Source: Acidimicrobiia bacterium (lineage in GTDB: Bacteria > Actinomycetota > Acidimicrobiia > Acidimicrobiales > Bin134). Taken from it: a stretch of DNA of 34,639 nt. The notes beneath the pieces are model-generated. The model was not told the DNA's origin, ran no database searches, and worked only from the letters and a program-made list of their open reading frames with translations. Made by a program: the position numbers and the translations under genes. Of this stretch, positions 8,075 through 17,236 are shown one piece after another. Where the stretch lies: NCBI GenBank assembly GCA_022821105.1, contig JAJEEH010000297.1:1-34639 (forward strand). Reading direction: 5' to 3'. How positions within the stretch are numbered: the first letter of the stretch is position 1; each line of letters starts with the position of its first letter.

Positions 8075-8665
8075 TCAGCCCAAGGTGTCCTGATCGAAGA
8101 AGCCGTCGTCGGGCTCCGGTTCCGGCTCGGGACCATAGGCCCGCACCAGGTCGGCCAGCGGGTCGCCTTGAAGTCGGGTGCGGGCCTCCTTGACGGTATT
8201 CAGGATTCGCTCCAAGGCGTTCTCGAAGCTGCCCAGCTTGGTGTCGCAGTAATCCTCGGTCTCCAAGCGAAGACGTCGAGCGGTGGCTTCGGCCTCTTCC
8301 ACCATTCGCCGGGCCCGCTGCTCGGCCGCCTTGACCACTTCAGTCCGCTGCACCATGGCCTCGGCCTGGGTTCGAGCGGCCACCAAGATCTCGTCTCCTT
8401 CCCGGTGGACCCTCTTCAAGAAGTCCTCACGTTCTTTCAGGAGCCAACGGGCCGCCCGCATCTCCTCGGGAAGACGGTTCAGGCAATTCTGAAGTAGCTC
8501 GAGGACTTCTTCTTTGTTGATCATGGAGGACGCCGACAAGGGCATCGGCCGGGCGGCGTCAATCAACTCGATCGCCCGTCGCAACAGCAGATCAAACTCG
8601 GGGTCCACAAACGTCCCGGCAGATGTTTGGTGCGTTGCCGTTGTGTTGGGGTCGATATCAGTCAT
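8075..8665 (-). CDS. Coiled-coil DivIVA-like protein
   Basis: The protein has 196 residues. Most of the region 60-170 is charged heptad-like sequence (KEREDFLKRVHREGDEILV, AEQRARRMVEEAEATARRL), predicting a long coiled coil. The C-terminus is acidic and proline-rich (PEPEPEPDD). It has no membrane segment or catalytic motif. Actinobacteria carry a DivIVA-like coiled-coil gene between coaD and the DUF177 gene, so a role in cell-division or envelope scaffolding is inferred from position and build, not from a specific motif. The start overlaps the coaD stop by eight bases. An F0 subunit-b-like protein is a weaker alternative, unlikely without a membrane helix. Confidence 0.8.
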   Translation of the reverse strand: MTDIDPNTTATHQTSAGTFVDPEFDLLLRRAIELIDAARPMPLSASSMINKEEVLELLQNCLNRLPEEMRAARWLLKEREDFLKRVHREGDEILVAARTQAEAMVQRTEVVKAAEQRARRMVEEAEATARRLRLETEDYCDTKLGSFENALERILNTVKEARTRLQGDPLADLVRAYGPEPEPEPDDGFFDQDTLG

Positions 8666-9137
8666 CTGGGTACCTCTCGATCAGTCGTTTGGCCACCGGC
8701 GGGGGGACCATTGAGTCAATCTGCTGGCCGAAGCGGGCGAGCTCGCGTATCAGCTTGGAGGCCAGAAACGAGTGCTTGCTGGCTGAGGGGATAAACAGGG
8801 TGTGAACCCCGGAGACGGCCTGGTTCATCTGGGCCATCTGAAGCTCGTTCTCGAAATCCGATACCGCCCTGAGGCCTTTCACGATGAAATCCACACCCTC
8901 CCTCCTGGCCAAATCCACGACCAGGCTGGCGAACATGGTGGTCCGCACATTGGGCAGGTGGGCGAAGCACTCCTCCAGCATCGCCTCGCGCTCATCCAAC
9001 TCGAACAGGGGGGTCTTCTGCGGGTTGGCGACCGCGGCCACGATCACCTCTTCGAACAGGCGCGCCGCGGTCTCAACGATCTCCATATGACCGTTGTGTA
9101 TGGGATCAAATGATCCGGGAAACAGGACACGCGTCAC
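8658..9137 (-). CDS. coaD: Phosphopantetheine adenylyltransferase
   Basis: CoaD transfers AMP from ATP to 4'-phosphopantetheine, the penultimate step of coenzyme A synthesis. The nucleotidyltransferase motif is intact: GSFDPIHNGH with His14 and His17. FIVKGLRAVSDFENELQMAQMN and the later SKHSFLASKLIRELARFG segment are both characteristic. Choosing GTG at 9137 gives 159 residues, the normal length, with AGGAG seven bases upstream; the frame stays open further but the extension is unconvincing. It lies 26 bases after rsmD, a common pairing. Its product supplies the pantetheine arm used by the acyl carrier protein encoded nearby. Confidence 0.96.
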   Translation of the reverse strand: MTRVLFPGSFDPIHNGHMEIVETAARLFEEVIVAAVANPQKTPLFELDEREAMLEECFAHLPNVRTTMFASLVVDLARREGVDFIVKGLRAVSDFENELQMAQMNQAVSGVHTLFIPSASKHSFLASKLIRELARFGQQIDSMVPPPVAKRLIERYPDD

Positions 9138-9163
9138 GAAGGGTCTCCTGGGGTCTTCGGTTG

Positions 9164-9688
9164 CTATCGCCGGGTGGCGATCACCACAACGGTACCCGCG
9201 TAGCGCCGCTGTTTTACGACATCCCAGTCGGGTCCGAGCTCTACTGCCCGTTCGGACTCGGCCACCACCGTGTCTGCGGGGATCCGGGACAGCAATTCCG
9301 GCCAAGCGTCGAACCGGTAGGGCGGATCGCACAGCGCCACGTCATAGCCATCGCCCAGCCCAGGAAGCTCCTTCATGACATCTCCGGGCACCACCCGGCA
9401 GCGGTCGTTGAAGCCGGTGGCTTCGATGTTGGCCTTCAATGCGGCCAGCGCAGGCGGCGCCGACTCAACGAACGTGGCCGAAGCAGCTCCTCGGGACACG
9501 GCTTCCAATCCCAGCGCCCCCGATCCGGCGTACAGGTCCAACACATCGGCACCTTCCAGGCAGCCTTGGCTGTGCAGCGAGTTGAAGACCGCCTCTCGGA
9601 CCCTGCTAGTGGTGGGCCGCACGTCCGAGCCCTCCGGGGTGCTCAACCTCCGCCCCCGGGCCTCCCCGGCGATGATCCGAAGGGTCAT
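9164..9688 (-). CDS. rsmD: 16S rRNA (guanine-N2)-methyltransferase RsmD
   Basis: RsmD methylates G966 of 16S rRNA using S-adenosylmethionine. The 174-residue protein has the N-terminal RIIAGEARGRRL and RPTTSRVREAVFN stretch, the SAM-binding loop DLYAGSGALGLEA, an acidic FVES strand, and the catalytic DPPY motif (CDPPYRFD). It overlaps the upstream acetyltransferase stop by four bases (ATGA), indicating coupled translation, and is followed by coaD. Confidence 0.94.
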   Translation of the reverse strand: MTLRIIAGEARGRRLSTPEGSDVRPTTSRVREAVFNSLHSQGCLEGADVLDLYAGSGALGLEAVSRGAASATFVESAPPALAALKANIEATGFNDRCRVVPGDVMKELPGLGDGYDVALCDPPYRFDAWPELLSRIPADTVVAESERAVELGPDWDVVKQRRYAGTVVVIATRR

Positions 9689-10320
9689 CGCTGTCCGGGG
9701 GGGCGCGGTTCTCGAACCATGGGTGTGATCAGCACCCCGTCACCCAAAGTGAACTCGCCGATCGATTCGAACCCATGGCGGCGATAGAAGCCCACGTTGG
9801 CCGGGTTGCTGGACTCCAGGTAGGCCAGCTCTCCCACCCGATCGCAGCGATCCAGCATCGGGGCCAGCACCTTGCTTCCCAATCCCTTGCTCTGCTGGGC
9901 AACAGACGTGCCCAACACCGCCAAATACCAATGGGGCTCGGCCAGCCGGGCTTGGTGCATCTGGCCCAGAGCCTCCATGCGAGACGGGGCCAGATCCCCC
10001 AAGAGATCGGTCATCATGGCGACGAACGCCTTTTGGCCTTCAGACTCCCCTCGATCGGCCTCTTCGGATCCCGTTGACGAGTTCTCCTGGCCCTGAGGGG
10101 GCTGCCAGTAGGCCACGCAACCATCGATCCGGGTGCCATGGAGCTCTGAACCGGGCGGCTGTCGGTCGATGGCGAACCCCCACCAGCGCGCCAGGGAGCT
10201 AAAGCGGGCGGCATCGTCGGGAAACACCCACTTCATCAGCGGATCCTGCTCGAAGGCATCAGCCCAGATCTCTGCGATCTGGTCGCGCCGCTCCATTCCC
10301 ATTCGCACGATCTCCAACAC
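9685..10320 (-). CDS. GNAT-family N-acetyltransferase
   Basis: The acetyl-CoA-binding core is in the C-terminal half: HWYLAVLGTSVAQQSKGLGSKVLAPML, where the Q-x-x-G-x-G-like loop binds the pyrophosphate, then AYLESSNPANVGFYRRHGFE. The N-terminal half has many aromatic residues and an acidic insert around 85-95. The GTG start at 10320 has GGAGG just upstream. The substrate cannot be told; relatives of this layout act on small molecules. It sits between recG (16-base gap) and rsmD (4-base overlap). Confidence 0.85.
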   Translation of the reverse strand: MLEIVRMGMERRDQIAEIWADAFEQDPLMKWVFPDDAARFSSLARWWGFAIDRQPPGSELHGTRIDGCVAYWQPPQGQENSSTGSEEADRGESEGQKAFVAMMTDLLGDLAPSRMEALGQMHQARLAEPHWYLAVLGTSVAQQSKGLGSKVLAPMLDRCDRVGELAYLESSNPANVGFYRRHGFESIGEFTLGDGVLITPMVREPRPPGQR

Positions 10321-10336
10321 GGTGCCTCCCAGGGTT

Positions 10337-12508
10337 TCAGCTCTTCAACAGGTAGTCGGCATCGTCGTCTACCAATAGCAGCTCGACTTCGGCCCGCAGC
10401 TCCGCTTTTTGTTGAAGGTCGGGGTCATCGTCCAGCATCTCTCCGGCCGCCTCACGAGCCCACACCACCCAGTCCTTGTCCCGGCGCAGAGAGGCGAGGA
10501 GCAGATCGTTTCGGCCTTTTTGGCGCTCCCCCAAAATGGTGCCCTCTCCCCGCAGCTCCAAGTCGGCTTCGGCCAGCTCGAACCCATCGGTGGTTTCCAC
10601 CAGGGCCCGAAGCCGCTCAGCGGCCACCCCCACCGCATCGACAGCCAGCAGGCAGCAGGAGGATTCCTGGTCACCCCGTCCTACTCGACCCCTGAGCTGG
10701 TGAAGCTGGGCTATTCCGAACCGATCAGCATCCACGATCACCATGACGGTGGCGTTGGGCACATCCACCCCCACCTCGATCACGGTGGTGGCGACCAGCA
10801 CATCTATGGCCCCGCTTCGGAACAAGTCCATTACCGACTCTTTCTCGGCTGGGGTGAGCCGGCCGTGGAGCAGACCGACCCGCAGGCCGGCCAGCTCGCC
10901 GGCTTGCAAGCGCTCGTACGTCTCGGTGACGGAGCGGGCCTCGATGCTGTCTGACTCCTCGATCAGAGGGCATACCACATACGCCTGGCGACCCTTGGCC
11001 ACCTCGGCTCTGACCTGTTCCCACACCTCGGCTTCCTCGGCGGCGGATCGGGCCCAACTGGTGGAAATCGGCGTACGTCCGGGGGGCATCTCATCGAGCG
11101 TGGACACATCCAGATCGCCGTAGACAGTCATGGCCGCGGTTCGCGGGATGGGGGTGGCCGTCATGACCAGCACGTCGGGAGAAGCCGCTTGGGCGCCCTT
11201 GGCCCGCAGTGCGGCCCGCTGCTCCACGCCGAAGCGGTGCTGCTCATCTACCACCACCACTCCCAGCGAGGAGAATTCCACCCCCTCCTGGATGAGAGCG
11301 TGGGTGCCGATCACGATGTCGACGACCCCTGAGGCCAGGGACTCCTGGATGTGAGCTCGCTCGGCGCCCGGCGTCTGATTGGTGAGAAGGGCCACCTTCA
11401 GAGGCCGCTCGGCCAAAAGCGTCCCGGATGCGGGCACTGTCAGATCTTGCAACAGAGAGCGAATCCCCAGGAAGTGCTGGGTGGCCAGCACCTCGGTAGG
11501 GGCCATCAACGCCCCCTGGTGCTGGCCTTGGACCGCGGTGAGCATCGCGGCCACCGCGACCACGGTCTTGCCCGCCCCCACATCGCCCTGCAAGAGGCGG
11601 TGCATGGGCACCGGACGGGCCAAATCGGCCACCACTTCGGCGATCACCCGGCGCTGGGCATCGGTGAGGGGAAACCCAAGCGAGGAGGTGAACCGGTTCA
11701 CGAGCACTCCGCTGGTGTCGTGGCAGATCCCGTGTGCGGCCCGCTCTACGGCCCGCTTGCGCATGATGAGCTTGAGTTGAAGGCGGAGCAGTTCGTCGAA
11801 CACCAGCCGATTTCGGGCGGTGAACTGGGCGTCTATGGAGTCGGGGCGATGGATGCCCTCTATGGCCTGATGGCGGTCGATCAATCCGTGGCGCTGCCGC
11901 AGGGACTCGGGAACCGGGTCGCTGATCCCCCGCGGCTCGGATCGCCGCAAGGCCTCGTCCACCCACCGCCTGATCTCACGGGTCTGGAGTCCGGCCTTGC
12001 CCGACTGGGGGTAAACCGGCACGATCCGCCCGGTCTCGTCGCCCACCAGATCGACTATGGGATTGGTCATCTGGTTCTGACCCCTATATCGGTCCAGTTT
12101 CCCAAACACCACCACCTCTTGGCCCTCGGACAACTGGCGATCCCGCCACGGCTGGTTGAAGAAGATCAGGCCCAACCGGCCGGTGTCATCGCGCACCGTC
12201 ACTCTGACCATCGTTCGGCTGCCTCGGAGCCTCTTGGAGAACACGCTGTCCACCCGGGCCATCACCATGGCCTCCACACCATCTTCCAGGTCGGAGATGG
12301 CGGCTCGGTTCGTACGATCGATGTAGCGGCGGGGGTAGTAGGTCAGCAGATCCAGCACTGTTTCCACCTCGACTGAGGCCAGCGCCTTGGCCTTGGCCCG
12401 TCCCACTCCGCTCAGCACTTCTACCTTCATGGCCTCGAAGTCGGCCATCGTGAGCGGAGGCCGACTGGCGGCTCCCTGATCAGGGCTAACCGAGGACGTC
12501 GTGGTCAC
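10337..12508 (-). CDS. recG: ATP-dependent DNA helicase RecG
   Basis: RecG remodels stalled replication forks and Holliday junctions. The 723-residue length is typical. The N-terminal wedge/OB region includes a helix-hairpin-like LSGVGRAKAKAL and YYPRRYIDR. Superfamily 2 helicase motifs follow: Walker A LLQGDVGAGKT (about 306-316), DEQH as motif II in VVVDEQHRFGVEQR, TATPIPRT as motif III, and QLHQLRGRVGRGDQ as motif VI. The GTG start overlaps the fakA-like stop by four bases (GTGA). That pairing of a DAK-domain gene with recG is common in Gram-positive bacteria. Confidence 0.97.
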   Translation of the reverse strand: MTTTSSVSPDQGAASRPPLTMADFEAMKVEVLSGVGRAKAKALASVEVETVLDLLTYYPRRYIDRTNRAAISDLEDGVEAMVMARVDSVFSKRLRGSRTMVRVTVRDDTGRLGLIFFNQPWRDRQLSEGQEVVVFGKLDRYRGQNQMTNPIVDLVGDETGRIVPVYPQSGKAGLQTREIRRWVDEALRRSEPRGISDPVPESLRQRHGLIDRHQAIEGIHRPDSIDAQFTARNRLVFDELLRLQLKLIMRKRAVERAAHGICHDTSGVLVNRFTSSLGFPLTDAQRRVIAEVVADLARPVPMHRLLQGDVGAGKTVVAVAAMLTAVQGQHQGALMAPTEVLATQHFLGIRSLLQDLTVPASGTLLAERPLKVALLTNQTPGAERAHIQESLASGVVDIVIGTHALIQEGVEFSSLGVVVVDEQHRFGVEQRAALRAKGAQAASPDVLVMTATPIPRTAAMTVYGDLDVSTLDEMPPGRTPISTSWARSAAEEAEVWEQVRAEVAKGRQAYVVCPLIEESDSIEARSVTETYERLQAGELAGLRVGLLHGRLTPAEKESVMDLFRSGAIDVLVATTVIEVGVDVPNATVMVIVDADRFGIAQLHQLRGRVGRGDQESSCCLLAVDAVGVAAERLRALVETTDGFELAEADLELRGEGTILGERQKGRNDLLLASLRRDKDWVVWAREAAGEMLDDDPDLQQKAELRAEVELLLVDDDADYLLKS

Positions 12509-14160
12509 TCCACTCCGAAATAGAACGGATAGAGCGGCTGGCCTCCCTCGTGGATCTCCACCTCGAGCGCCGGATGATGCTCGGCCAGCCAGGCCGATAC
12601 TTCCCCGACCTCCGCAGTCGCAGCATCGGCGCCGGAGATCACCGTCACCAGCTCATGGCTGTCGTCGATTATCTCGGCCAGAAGCCCGGTGGCCGCTTCT
12701 ACCGCGCTCGGGGCCACTACCCGCAATCCTTGGCGATCCAGTCCCAGCCATTGGCCGGAGGCAATAGGACCCAATTCGCTCTCGGTGTCCCTCACCGCTT
12801 GGGTGACTTCCCCGGTCACCACATCGGAGGCGGCGTCGGCCATGGCCTGCTGGTTCTGATCAGCGGTGGCCGACGGGTCATAGGCCATCAAGGCTGCCAA
12901 CCCTTCGGCGATCCCCTTGGTGGGCACAACCCTCACATCCGCATCGGTGCATTCGTCCACCCGCTCGGCCACCGGCACGATGTTCTTGTTGTTGGGAAGC
13001 AGCACAACCTCGGCAGCGTCCAGCTGCTCCACCGCCTGCACGAAGTGCTCCGTGGAGGGATTCATGGTCTGCCCACCGGCGATGACCGCTCGAACCCCGA
13101 GCGACTCGAAGATGCGGCGAACCCCCGCCCCAACCGACACAGCCACCACCGCGGTGCGAACCGGCTCACCGGCCACCGTGGTGACCGTCCCGCCGATCTC
13201 GGCCTCGACCAGCGACTCGACGTGCTCGACCTGCTCGAACAAGTCGGTCACCCGTATGTCATACGGGCGGCCTACGCCGATGCCTGCCTCGATGCTTCCA
13301 CCGATGTCGTTGCTGTGGATGTGGCAGTTCCAAAGACCGTCGCCGCCCACCACCACGATGGAATCGCCCAAGGCCTCCCAGGCGGAGCGGAAGTCGCCAA
13401 TGCGGTCGTCATCGGCCTCCAAGAAGAACATGACCTCATAGCGGGTGCCGTCGGCGTCGTCGACACCGTGGGCGTCGTCGGCCCCAGCCACGGCCGCGCC
13501 CACCCCCGCCGTTGGGTCTACGGGCGGCGGGTCGGGCAACGGACGGCCGTCCATCGCGGTGGCCAGAGCATCCAGGAACAGCAAGAATCCCGCTCCCCCG
13601 GCGTCCACCACATTGGCCCGGGCCAGCTGGGGAAGCAGCTCCGGCGTGCGATCCAGCGACGCCCGTCCGGCCTGCTGGCATCCCTCAACCATCTGGACGA
13701 GGCCGTCGACTCCCTCTTCGACCGCTTCAGCAGCCGCAGCCGCCACATCTCGCACCACCGTGAGGATGGTTCCCTCCACCGGGGTAGACACGGCCTCGTC
13801 GGCCGCGGCCGAAGCCCTTTGCAGCGCACCGGCCAACACCGGCGGGTCGACGTGGCCGGCAGCGGCCACCGTGTCGGCCAGGCCCCGGAGTATCTGCGAC
13901 AGAATCACTCCGGAGTTTCCCCTGGCCCCCATGAGCGAGCCGTGGCTGATGGCGTGGCAGACCTCGGCCATCTCCTGCCCGGCACCGGACACCTCGGTGA
14001 CCACCGTTTCCAGGGTGAGCGCCATGTTGGTGCCGGTGTCGCCATCGGGAACCGGGTACACGTTGAGCTGGTTGATTACGTCTCGGTGCAGGGCCAAAGC
14101 GTCGCGGAACCACTCCATCGTGGCCCTCAACCCATCAGCTCCCAGTCGGTCTCCCGTCAT
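12505..14160 (-). CDS. fakA: DAK-domain fatty acid kinase, FakA/YloV type
   Basis: FakA phosphorylates fatty acids bound to FakB partners, feeding PlsX/PlsY phospholipid synthesis; plsX lies in the same strand block. The N-terminal DhaL-like domain has NVYPVPDGDTGTNMALTL, the ATP/Mg site, and GARGNSGVILSQILRG. NVVDAGGAGFLLFLDAL follows near 190. The middle domain carries a CHIHSND motif, matching the metal-binding region of the family. The 551-residue length fits. No FakB (DegV) gene is in the window, so the substrate is inferred from family. The ATG lacks a Shine-Dalgarno site; TACCAT lies eight bases upstream. Confidence 0.88.
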   Translation of the reverse strand: MTGDRLGADGLRATMEWFRDALALHRDVINQLNVYPVPDGDTGTNMALTLETVVTEVSGAGQEMAEVCHAISHGSLMGARGNSGVILSQILRGLADTVAAAGHVDPPVLAGALQRASAAADEAVSTPVEGTILTVVRDVAAAAAEAVEEGVDGLVQMVEGCQQAGRASLDRTPELLPQLARANVVDAGGAGFLLFLDALATAMDGRPLPDPPPVDPTAGVGAAVAGADDAHGVDDADGTRYEVMFFLEADDDRIGDFRSAWEALGDSIVVVGGDGLWNCHIHSNDIGGSIEAGIGVGRPYDIRVTDLFEQVEHVESLVEAEIGGTVTTVAGEPVRTAVVAVSVGAGVRRIFESLGVRAVIAGGQTMNPSTEHFVQAVEQLDAAEVVLLPNNKNIVPVAERVDECTDADVRVVPTKGIAEGLAALMAYDPSATADQNQQAMADAASDVVTGEVTQAVRDTESELGPIASGQWLGLDRQGLRVVAPSAVEAATGLLAEIIDDSHELVTVISGADAATAEVGEVSAWLAEHHPALEVEIHEGGQPLYPFYFGVE

Positions 14161-14168
14161 GCCCCGCG

Positions 14169-14174
14169 ATGGTA
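14169..14174 (-). promoter_or_regulatory. Candidate -10 element for fakA-like gene
   Basis: TACCAT on the minus strand ends eight bases before the ATG, so the transcript would have no or almost no leader. It lies in the 99-bp gap between divergent genes; no clear -35 is seen. Confidence 0.35.
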
Positions 14175-14259
14175 GTTACTCCACGCTTCCCGACTCGCGA
14201 ACCGCAAAGAGCAGCCGTTAACCTGCCATTACCCCCGATCACCGACAGAAAGAGTCCCT

Positions 14260-14508
14260 GTGCAGGGTGTGATCAAGGCTTACGATCCCGCAACCGGCCT
14301 CGGCGTTGTGGTTTGCGATACCGACTTGGCCGAGTACGACTTGGCCTCCGATGCGCTGGAGGGATCGGTGTTCCGGATGCTGCGCCAGGGCCAACGGGTG
14401 CTGTTCGATCTGGCCGAAGGGCAGGCCACTCGGCTGCGGTTGGGGTCGGAAGTGGACTTGGGCACCCCTTCGTTCCTCACCGCTGCCGGTGATTCGGAGC
14501 CCGCGTGA
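14260..14508 (+). CDS. Cold-shock-domain-like small protein, RNA-binding motifs degenerate
   Basis: The 82-residue protein reads GVIKAYDPATGLGVV at the start and ends its core with SVFRMLRQGQRVLFDL. This matches the framework of cold-shock domains (GxVKWFN..KGFGFI; FRTLxEGQxVxFEV). The aromatic RNP1 and RNP2 positions that stack on nucleic acid are gone: KGFGFI becomes TGLGVV, and the VFVH stretch becomes YDLA. An extra C-terminal tail of about 25 residues follows. The GTG start has only a purine-rich AGAAAGAG upstream. It overlaps pckA by four bases (GTGA), so the two are translated together. Fold assignment is moderate; the function is unknown. Confidence 0.7.
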   Translation: MQGVIKAYDPATGLGVVVCDTDLAEYDLASDALEGSVFRMLRQGQRVLFDLAEGQATRLRLGSEVDLGTPSFLTAAGDSEPA

Positions 14509-16163
14509 GCGGCTCGGTAACCGAACAGCTTCGCGTCCGCTTTGGCTTGGACTCGGTTGATGTTCGGGCAGGGCTAACCCAGGATGAGCTATTCGCCGCA
14601 GCCGTCGCTGGAGATCGGGGCCGCACCCGCATTGACGGCGGAGAGCGAGACCAGAAGGCGTTTCCCACCGCACTCGGCACCGACGGACCGCTGATCTTCT
14701 ACTCCGACCCGACCTGCACCGGCCGTCCGGTGCAGGACACCTTCGCAGTGGCCTGGCCCGAGGTAGTGGACGATGTGTGGTGGAAGTCGGATTTCAACCA
14801 GTTCGACGCCGACCGCTTCCCGGCTCTGCTCGAGCGGGTTCTGGCCCACCTCAACAAAGAGCAGGCCACCCTCTACACCGCTGATGTGTTTTGCGGTTGG
14901 GACCCGGAGTTCGCCATCCCCTATCGGCTGGTCAGCGAGTACGCCACCCACGCCTTCTTCGCCAACATCATGTTCCCCAAGGGGGTGCGCGACGACGCCG
15001 ACCGCGAGTCGGTCGGATGGACGATGATCAATGTGCCCAGCTTCCGGTGCGATCCCGATCGCGACGGCACCCGCACCGACCGGGCCGTCATCATGGACCT
15101 GCGCAATCGGCTGGGACTGGTGCTCGGGCGGGCTGACTACTGCGGCGTGGTCAAAAAGACCATGTTCACGGTGATGAACTTCGTGCTGCCCGACGCCAAA
15201 CAGCTCACCATGCACTGCTCGGCCAACGTGGGCCACGACGGCAACAGCGCCATCTTGTTCGGCCTGTCGGGAACCGGGAAGACCACCCTTTCGGCCGATC
15301 CCGGCCGCAGCCTGATCGGCGATGACGAACATGTGTGGACCGAGTCGGGAATCGCCAACTTCGAAGACGGCTGCTACGCAAAGCTCATCGACTTGAACAA
15401 GCAAGCCGAACCGGTGATCGCCGCCGCCCTTTCGATGGGGGGCACCCTGATCGAAAACGTGCCTCCTCTGCCCGGAAGGGATCTAGCCGACACCGATCCC
15501 CAGGAACTCGACCTCACCGACAACTCCATCACCGAGAACACCCGATTCGCGTATCCGCTGGACTGCAATCCCGACGTGGCCCCCGGTGCCAAAGGGCCCC
15601 ATCCCCGCACCATCGTGCTGCTGACCGCCGATGCCTTCGGCGTGCTGCCCCCAGTGGCGATCCTCGACCGCGACGAGGTGATGTACCACTTCGTGATGGG
15701 CTTCACCTCCAAGCTGGCCGGCACGGAGGTAGGTGTGGTGGAGCCCCAGGCCACGTTCAGCGCCTGCTTCGGAGCGCCGTTCATGTCGCACAAGCCATCG
15801 GTATATGCCGAGCTGCTCGCCCACCGCATGGATGCCCACTCGGCCCGCTGTGTCTTGTTGAACACCGGCTGGTCGGGAGGGCCGTATGGGACGGGAGACC
15901 GCATGTCCATTGCCCACACCCGAGCGTTGCTCGACACCGCCCTCAACGGCGACCTCGACACTGTGGACACCGTCAGACTCCCCATTTTGGGATTGCGAAT
16001 CCCCGTGTCGTGCCCCGGAGTTCCCGATGAGGTACTGAACCCCCGCAACACCTGGAGCGATCCCGAGGCCTACGACGAGGCCGCTGTTCGGCTGCGCGAC
16101 ATGTTCCGCCAGAACTACGAGGAGCAGGACTACGCCTCGTTGGGCATCAAGGCGATGCTCTAG
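14505..16163 (+). CDS. pckA: Phosphoenolpyruvate carboxykinase (ATP)
   Basis: PckA converts oxaloacetate and ATP to phosphoenolpyruvate, CO2 and ADP, the first step of gluconeogenesis. The 552 residues include CSANVG (PEPCK-specific strand), the P-loop GLSGTGKTTL (about 253-262), and LIGDDEHVW, the metal-binding kinase-2 region (usually DDEHGW). TRFAYPL and TSKLAGTE are also conserved. The GTG start overlaps the stop of the small upstream gene. The gene converges on galE, sharing the tetramer CTAG for both stop codons. Many actinobacteria use the GTP-dependent enzyme instead, so the ATP type is notable but not unique. Confidence 0.96.
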   Translation: MSGSVTEQLRVRFGLDSVDVRAGLTQDELFAAAVAGDRGRTRIDGGERDQKAFPTALGTDGPLIFYSDPTCTGRPVQDTFAVAWPEVVDDVWWKSDFNQFDADRFPALLERVLAHLNKEQATLYTADVFCGWDPEFAIPYRLVSEYATHAFFANIMFPKGVRDDADRESVGWTMINVPSFRCDPDRDGTRTDRAVIMDLRNRLGLVLGRADYCGVVKKTMFTVMNFVLPDAKQLTMHCSANVGHDGNSAILFGLSGTGKTTLSADPGRSLIGDDEHVWTESGIANFEDGCYAKLIDLNKQAEPVIAAALSMGGTLIENVPPLPGRDLADTDPQELDLTDNSITENTRFAYPLDCNPDVAPGAKGPHPRTIVLLTADAFGVLPPVAILDRDEVMYHFVMGFTSKLAGTEVGVVEPQATFSACFGAPFMSHKPSVYAELLAHRMDAHSARCVLLNTGWSGGPYGTGDRMSIAHTRALLDTALNGDLDTVDTVRLPILGLRIPVSCPGVPDEVLNPRNTWSDPEAYDEAAVRLRDMFRQNYEEQDYASLGIKAML

Positions 16164-17188
16164 GCCTTACCGCCCCGAAAACCCTGGGGATGGGTTGACT
16201 GCCAAGCCCAGGCGTCTCGGCACATGTCGGCCAGTGTTCGGCTAGCCGACCAGCCCAGTTCCTTGAGAGCTTGGCCTGGGTCGGCCCACAACTCGGGCAC
16301 GTCGCCGGGGCGGCGGTCCAGCTCTTCATGGGGCAGGGGATGGCCGGTGGCCTCCCGCATGGCGGAGACAACCTCGAGCACAGAGACCCCCTGACCAGTG
16401 CCCAGGTTGTAGGTGTGCGTTTGCCCTGACGAGGACCTCAAGTGTTCGAGCGCGGCCAGATGGCCGTCGGCCAAGTCCATAACGTGGATGTAGTCGCGCA
16501 CCGCAGTGCCGTCGGGAGTGGGATAGTCGGTCCCGTAGAGCGGCAGATGGGGATGGCGGCCTACCGCCACTTGGAGCAGATAGGGCATCAAGTTGCCGGG
16601 AATGCCCTCAGGATCCTCCCCGATCAGCCCGCTGGGGTGGGCACCCACCGGGTTGAAATAGCGAAGCAGCGCGGCCGACCAGCGAGGGTCGGCCCGAACC
16701 AAATCAGCGATCATCTGCTCGATGAGGAGCTTGGTCCAGCCGTAGGGATTGGCCGGGCGGGTTGTGGCGGTCTCGGATACCGGCAGCTCATCGGGCAGCC
16801 CATAAACGGTGGCCGAGGATGAGAACACGATCTGGCGAATTCCGTTGCGTTCCATCGCGGCCAGGAGAACGGCGGCCGAGTCCAGATTGTGGCGGTAGTA
16901 CCGAAGGGGATCGGCTACTGAGTCGGGCACCGACTTGAGCCCCGCGAAGTGGAGCACCGCATCGGGGCGGACTTCAGCCAATACCGTCTCCAGCGAGGAT
17001 TCGTCCCGACAGTCGGCAATATGGAGGCGGGGACGGCGGCCTGCGATCTCCCCCACCGCGTCGATGGAGGCGGCCGAGGAGTTGGCCAGGCTGTCCAGCA
17101 CCGCTACCTCGTAGCCGGCCTCAAGCAGGGCGACGCAGGTATGGCTGCCGATATAGCCCGCTCCCCCGGTCACCAGCACCGTTGCCAT
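16160..17188 (-). CDS. galE: UDP-glucose 4-epimerase
   Basis: GalE interconverts UDP-glucose and UDP-galactose with bound NAD. The Rossmann loop is GGAGYIG (8-14). The active site has SSSATVYG followed by Tyr149-x-x-x-Lys153 in NPYGWTK. YNLGTGQGVSVLEV is typical of the C-terminal part. The total length is 342 residues from ATG 17188. A GTG nine bases further up (17197) is possible, but TAACGT ends seven bases before the ATG and there is no Shine-Dalgarno site, favouring a leaderless ATG start. It shares its stop with convergent pckA. Confidence 0.95.
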   Translation of the reverse strand: MATVLVTGGAGYIGSHTCVALLEAGYEVAVLDSLANSSAASIDAVGEIAGRRPRLHIADCRDESSLETVLAEVRPDAVLHFAGLKSVPDSVADPLRYYRHNLDSAAVLLAAMERNGIRQIVFSSSATVYGLPDELPVSETATTRPANPYGWTKLLIEQMIADLVRADPRWSAALLRYFNPVGAHPSGLIGEDPEGIPGNLMPYLLQVAVGRHPHLPLYGTDYPTPDGTAVRDYIHVMDLADGHLAALEHLRSSSGQTHTYNLGTGQGVSVLEVVSAMREATGHPLPHEELDRRPGDVPELWADPGQALKELGWSASRTLADMCRDAWAWQSTHPQGFRGGKA

Positions 17189-17195
17189 GTCGGGC

Positions 17196-17201
17196 ACGTT
17201 A
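17196..17201 (-). promoter_or_regulatory. Candidate -10 element for leaderless galE mRNA
   Basis: TAACGT on the minus strand, seven bases before the ATG at 17188, with no ribosome site between. Confidence 0.4.
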
Positions 17202-17236
17202 GCGGTGCGTTGTCGGAGTAAAGCAGCAGACCCTTG

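Noticed and set aside
12550-14175. A 541-codon open frame on the plus strand opposite the fakA-like gene
   Set aside because: It is antisense to a well-supported gene and has no domain character; long mirror frames are usual in GC-rich DNA.
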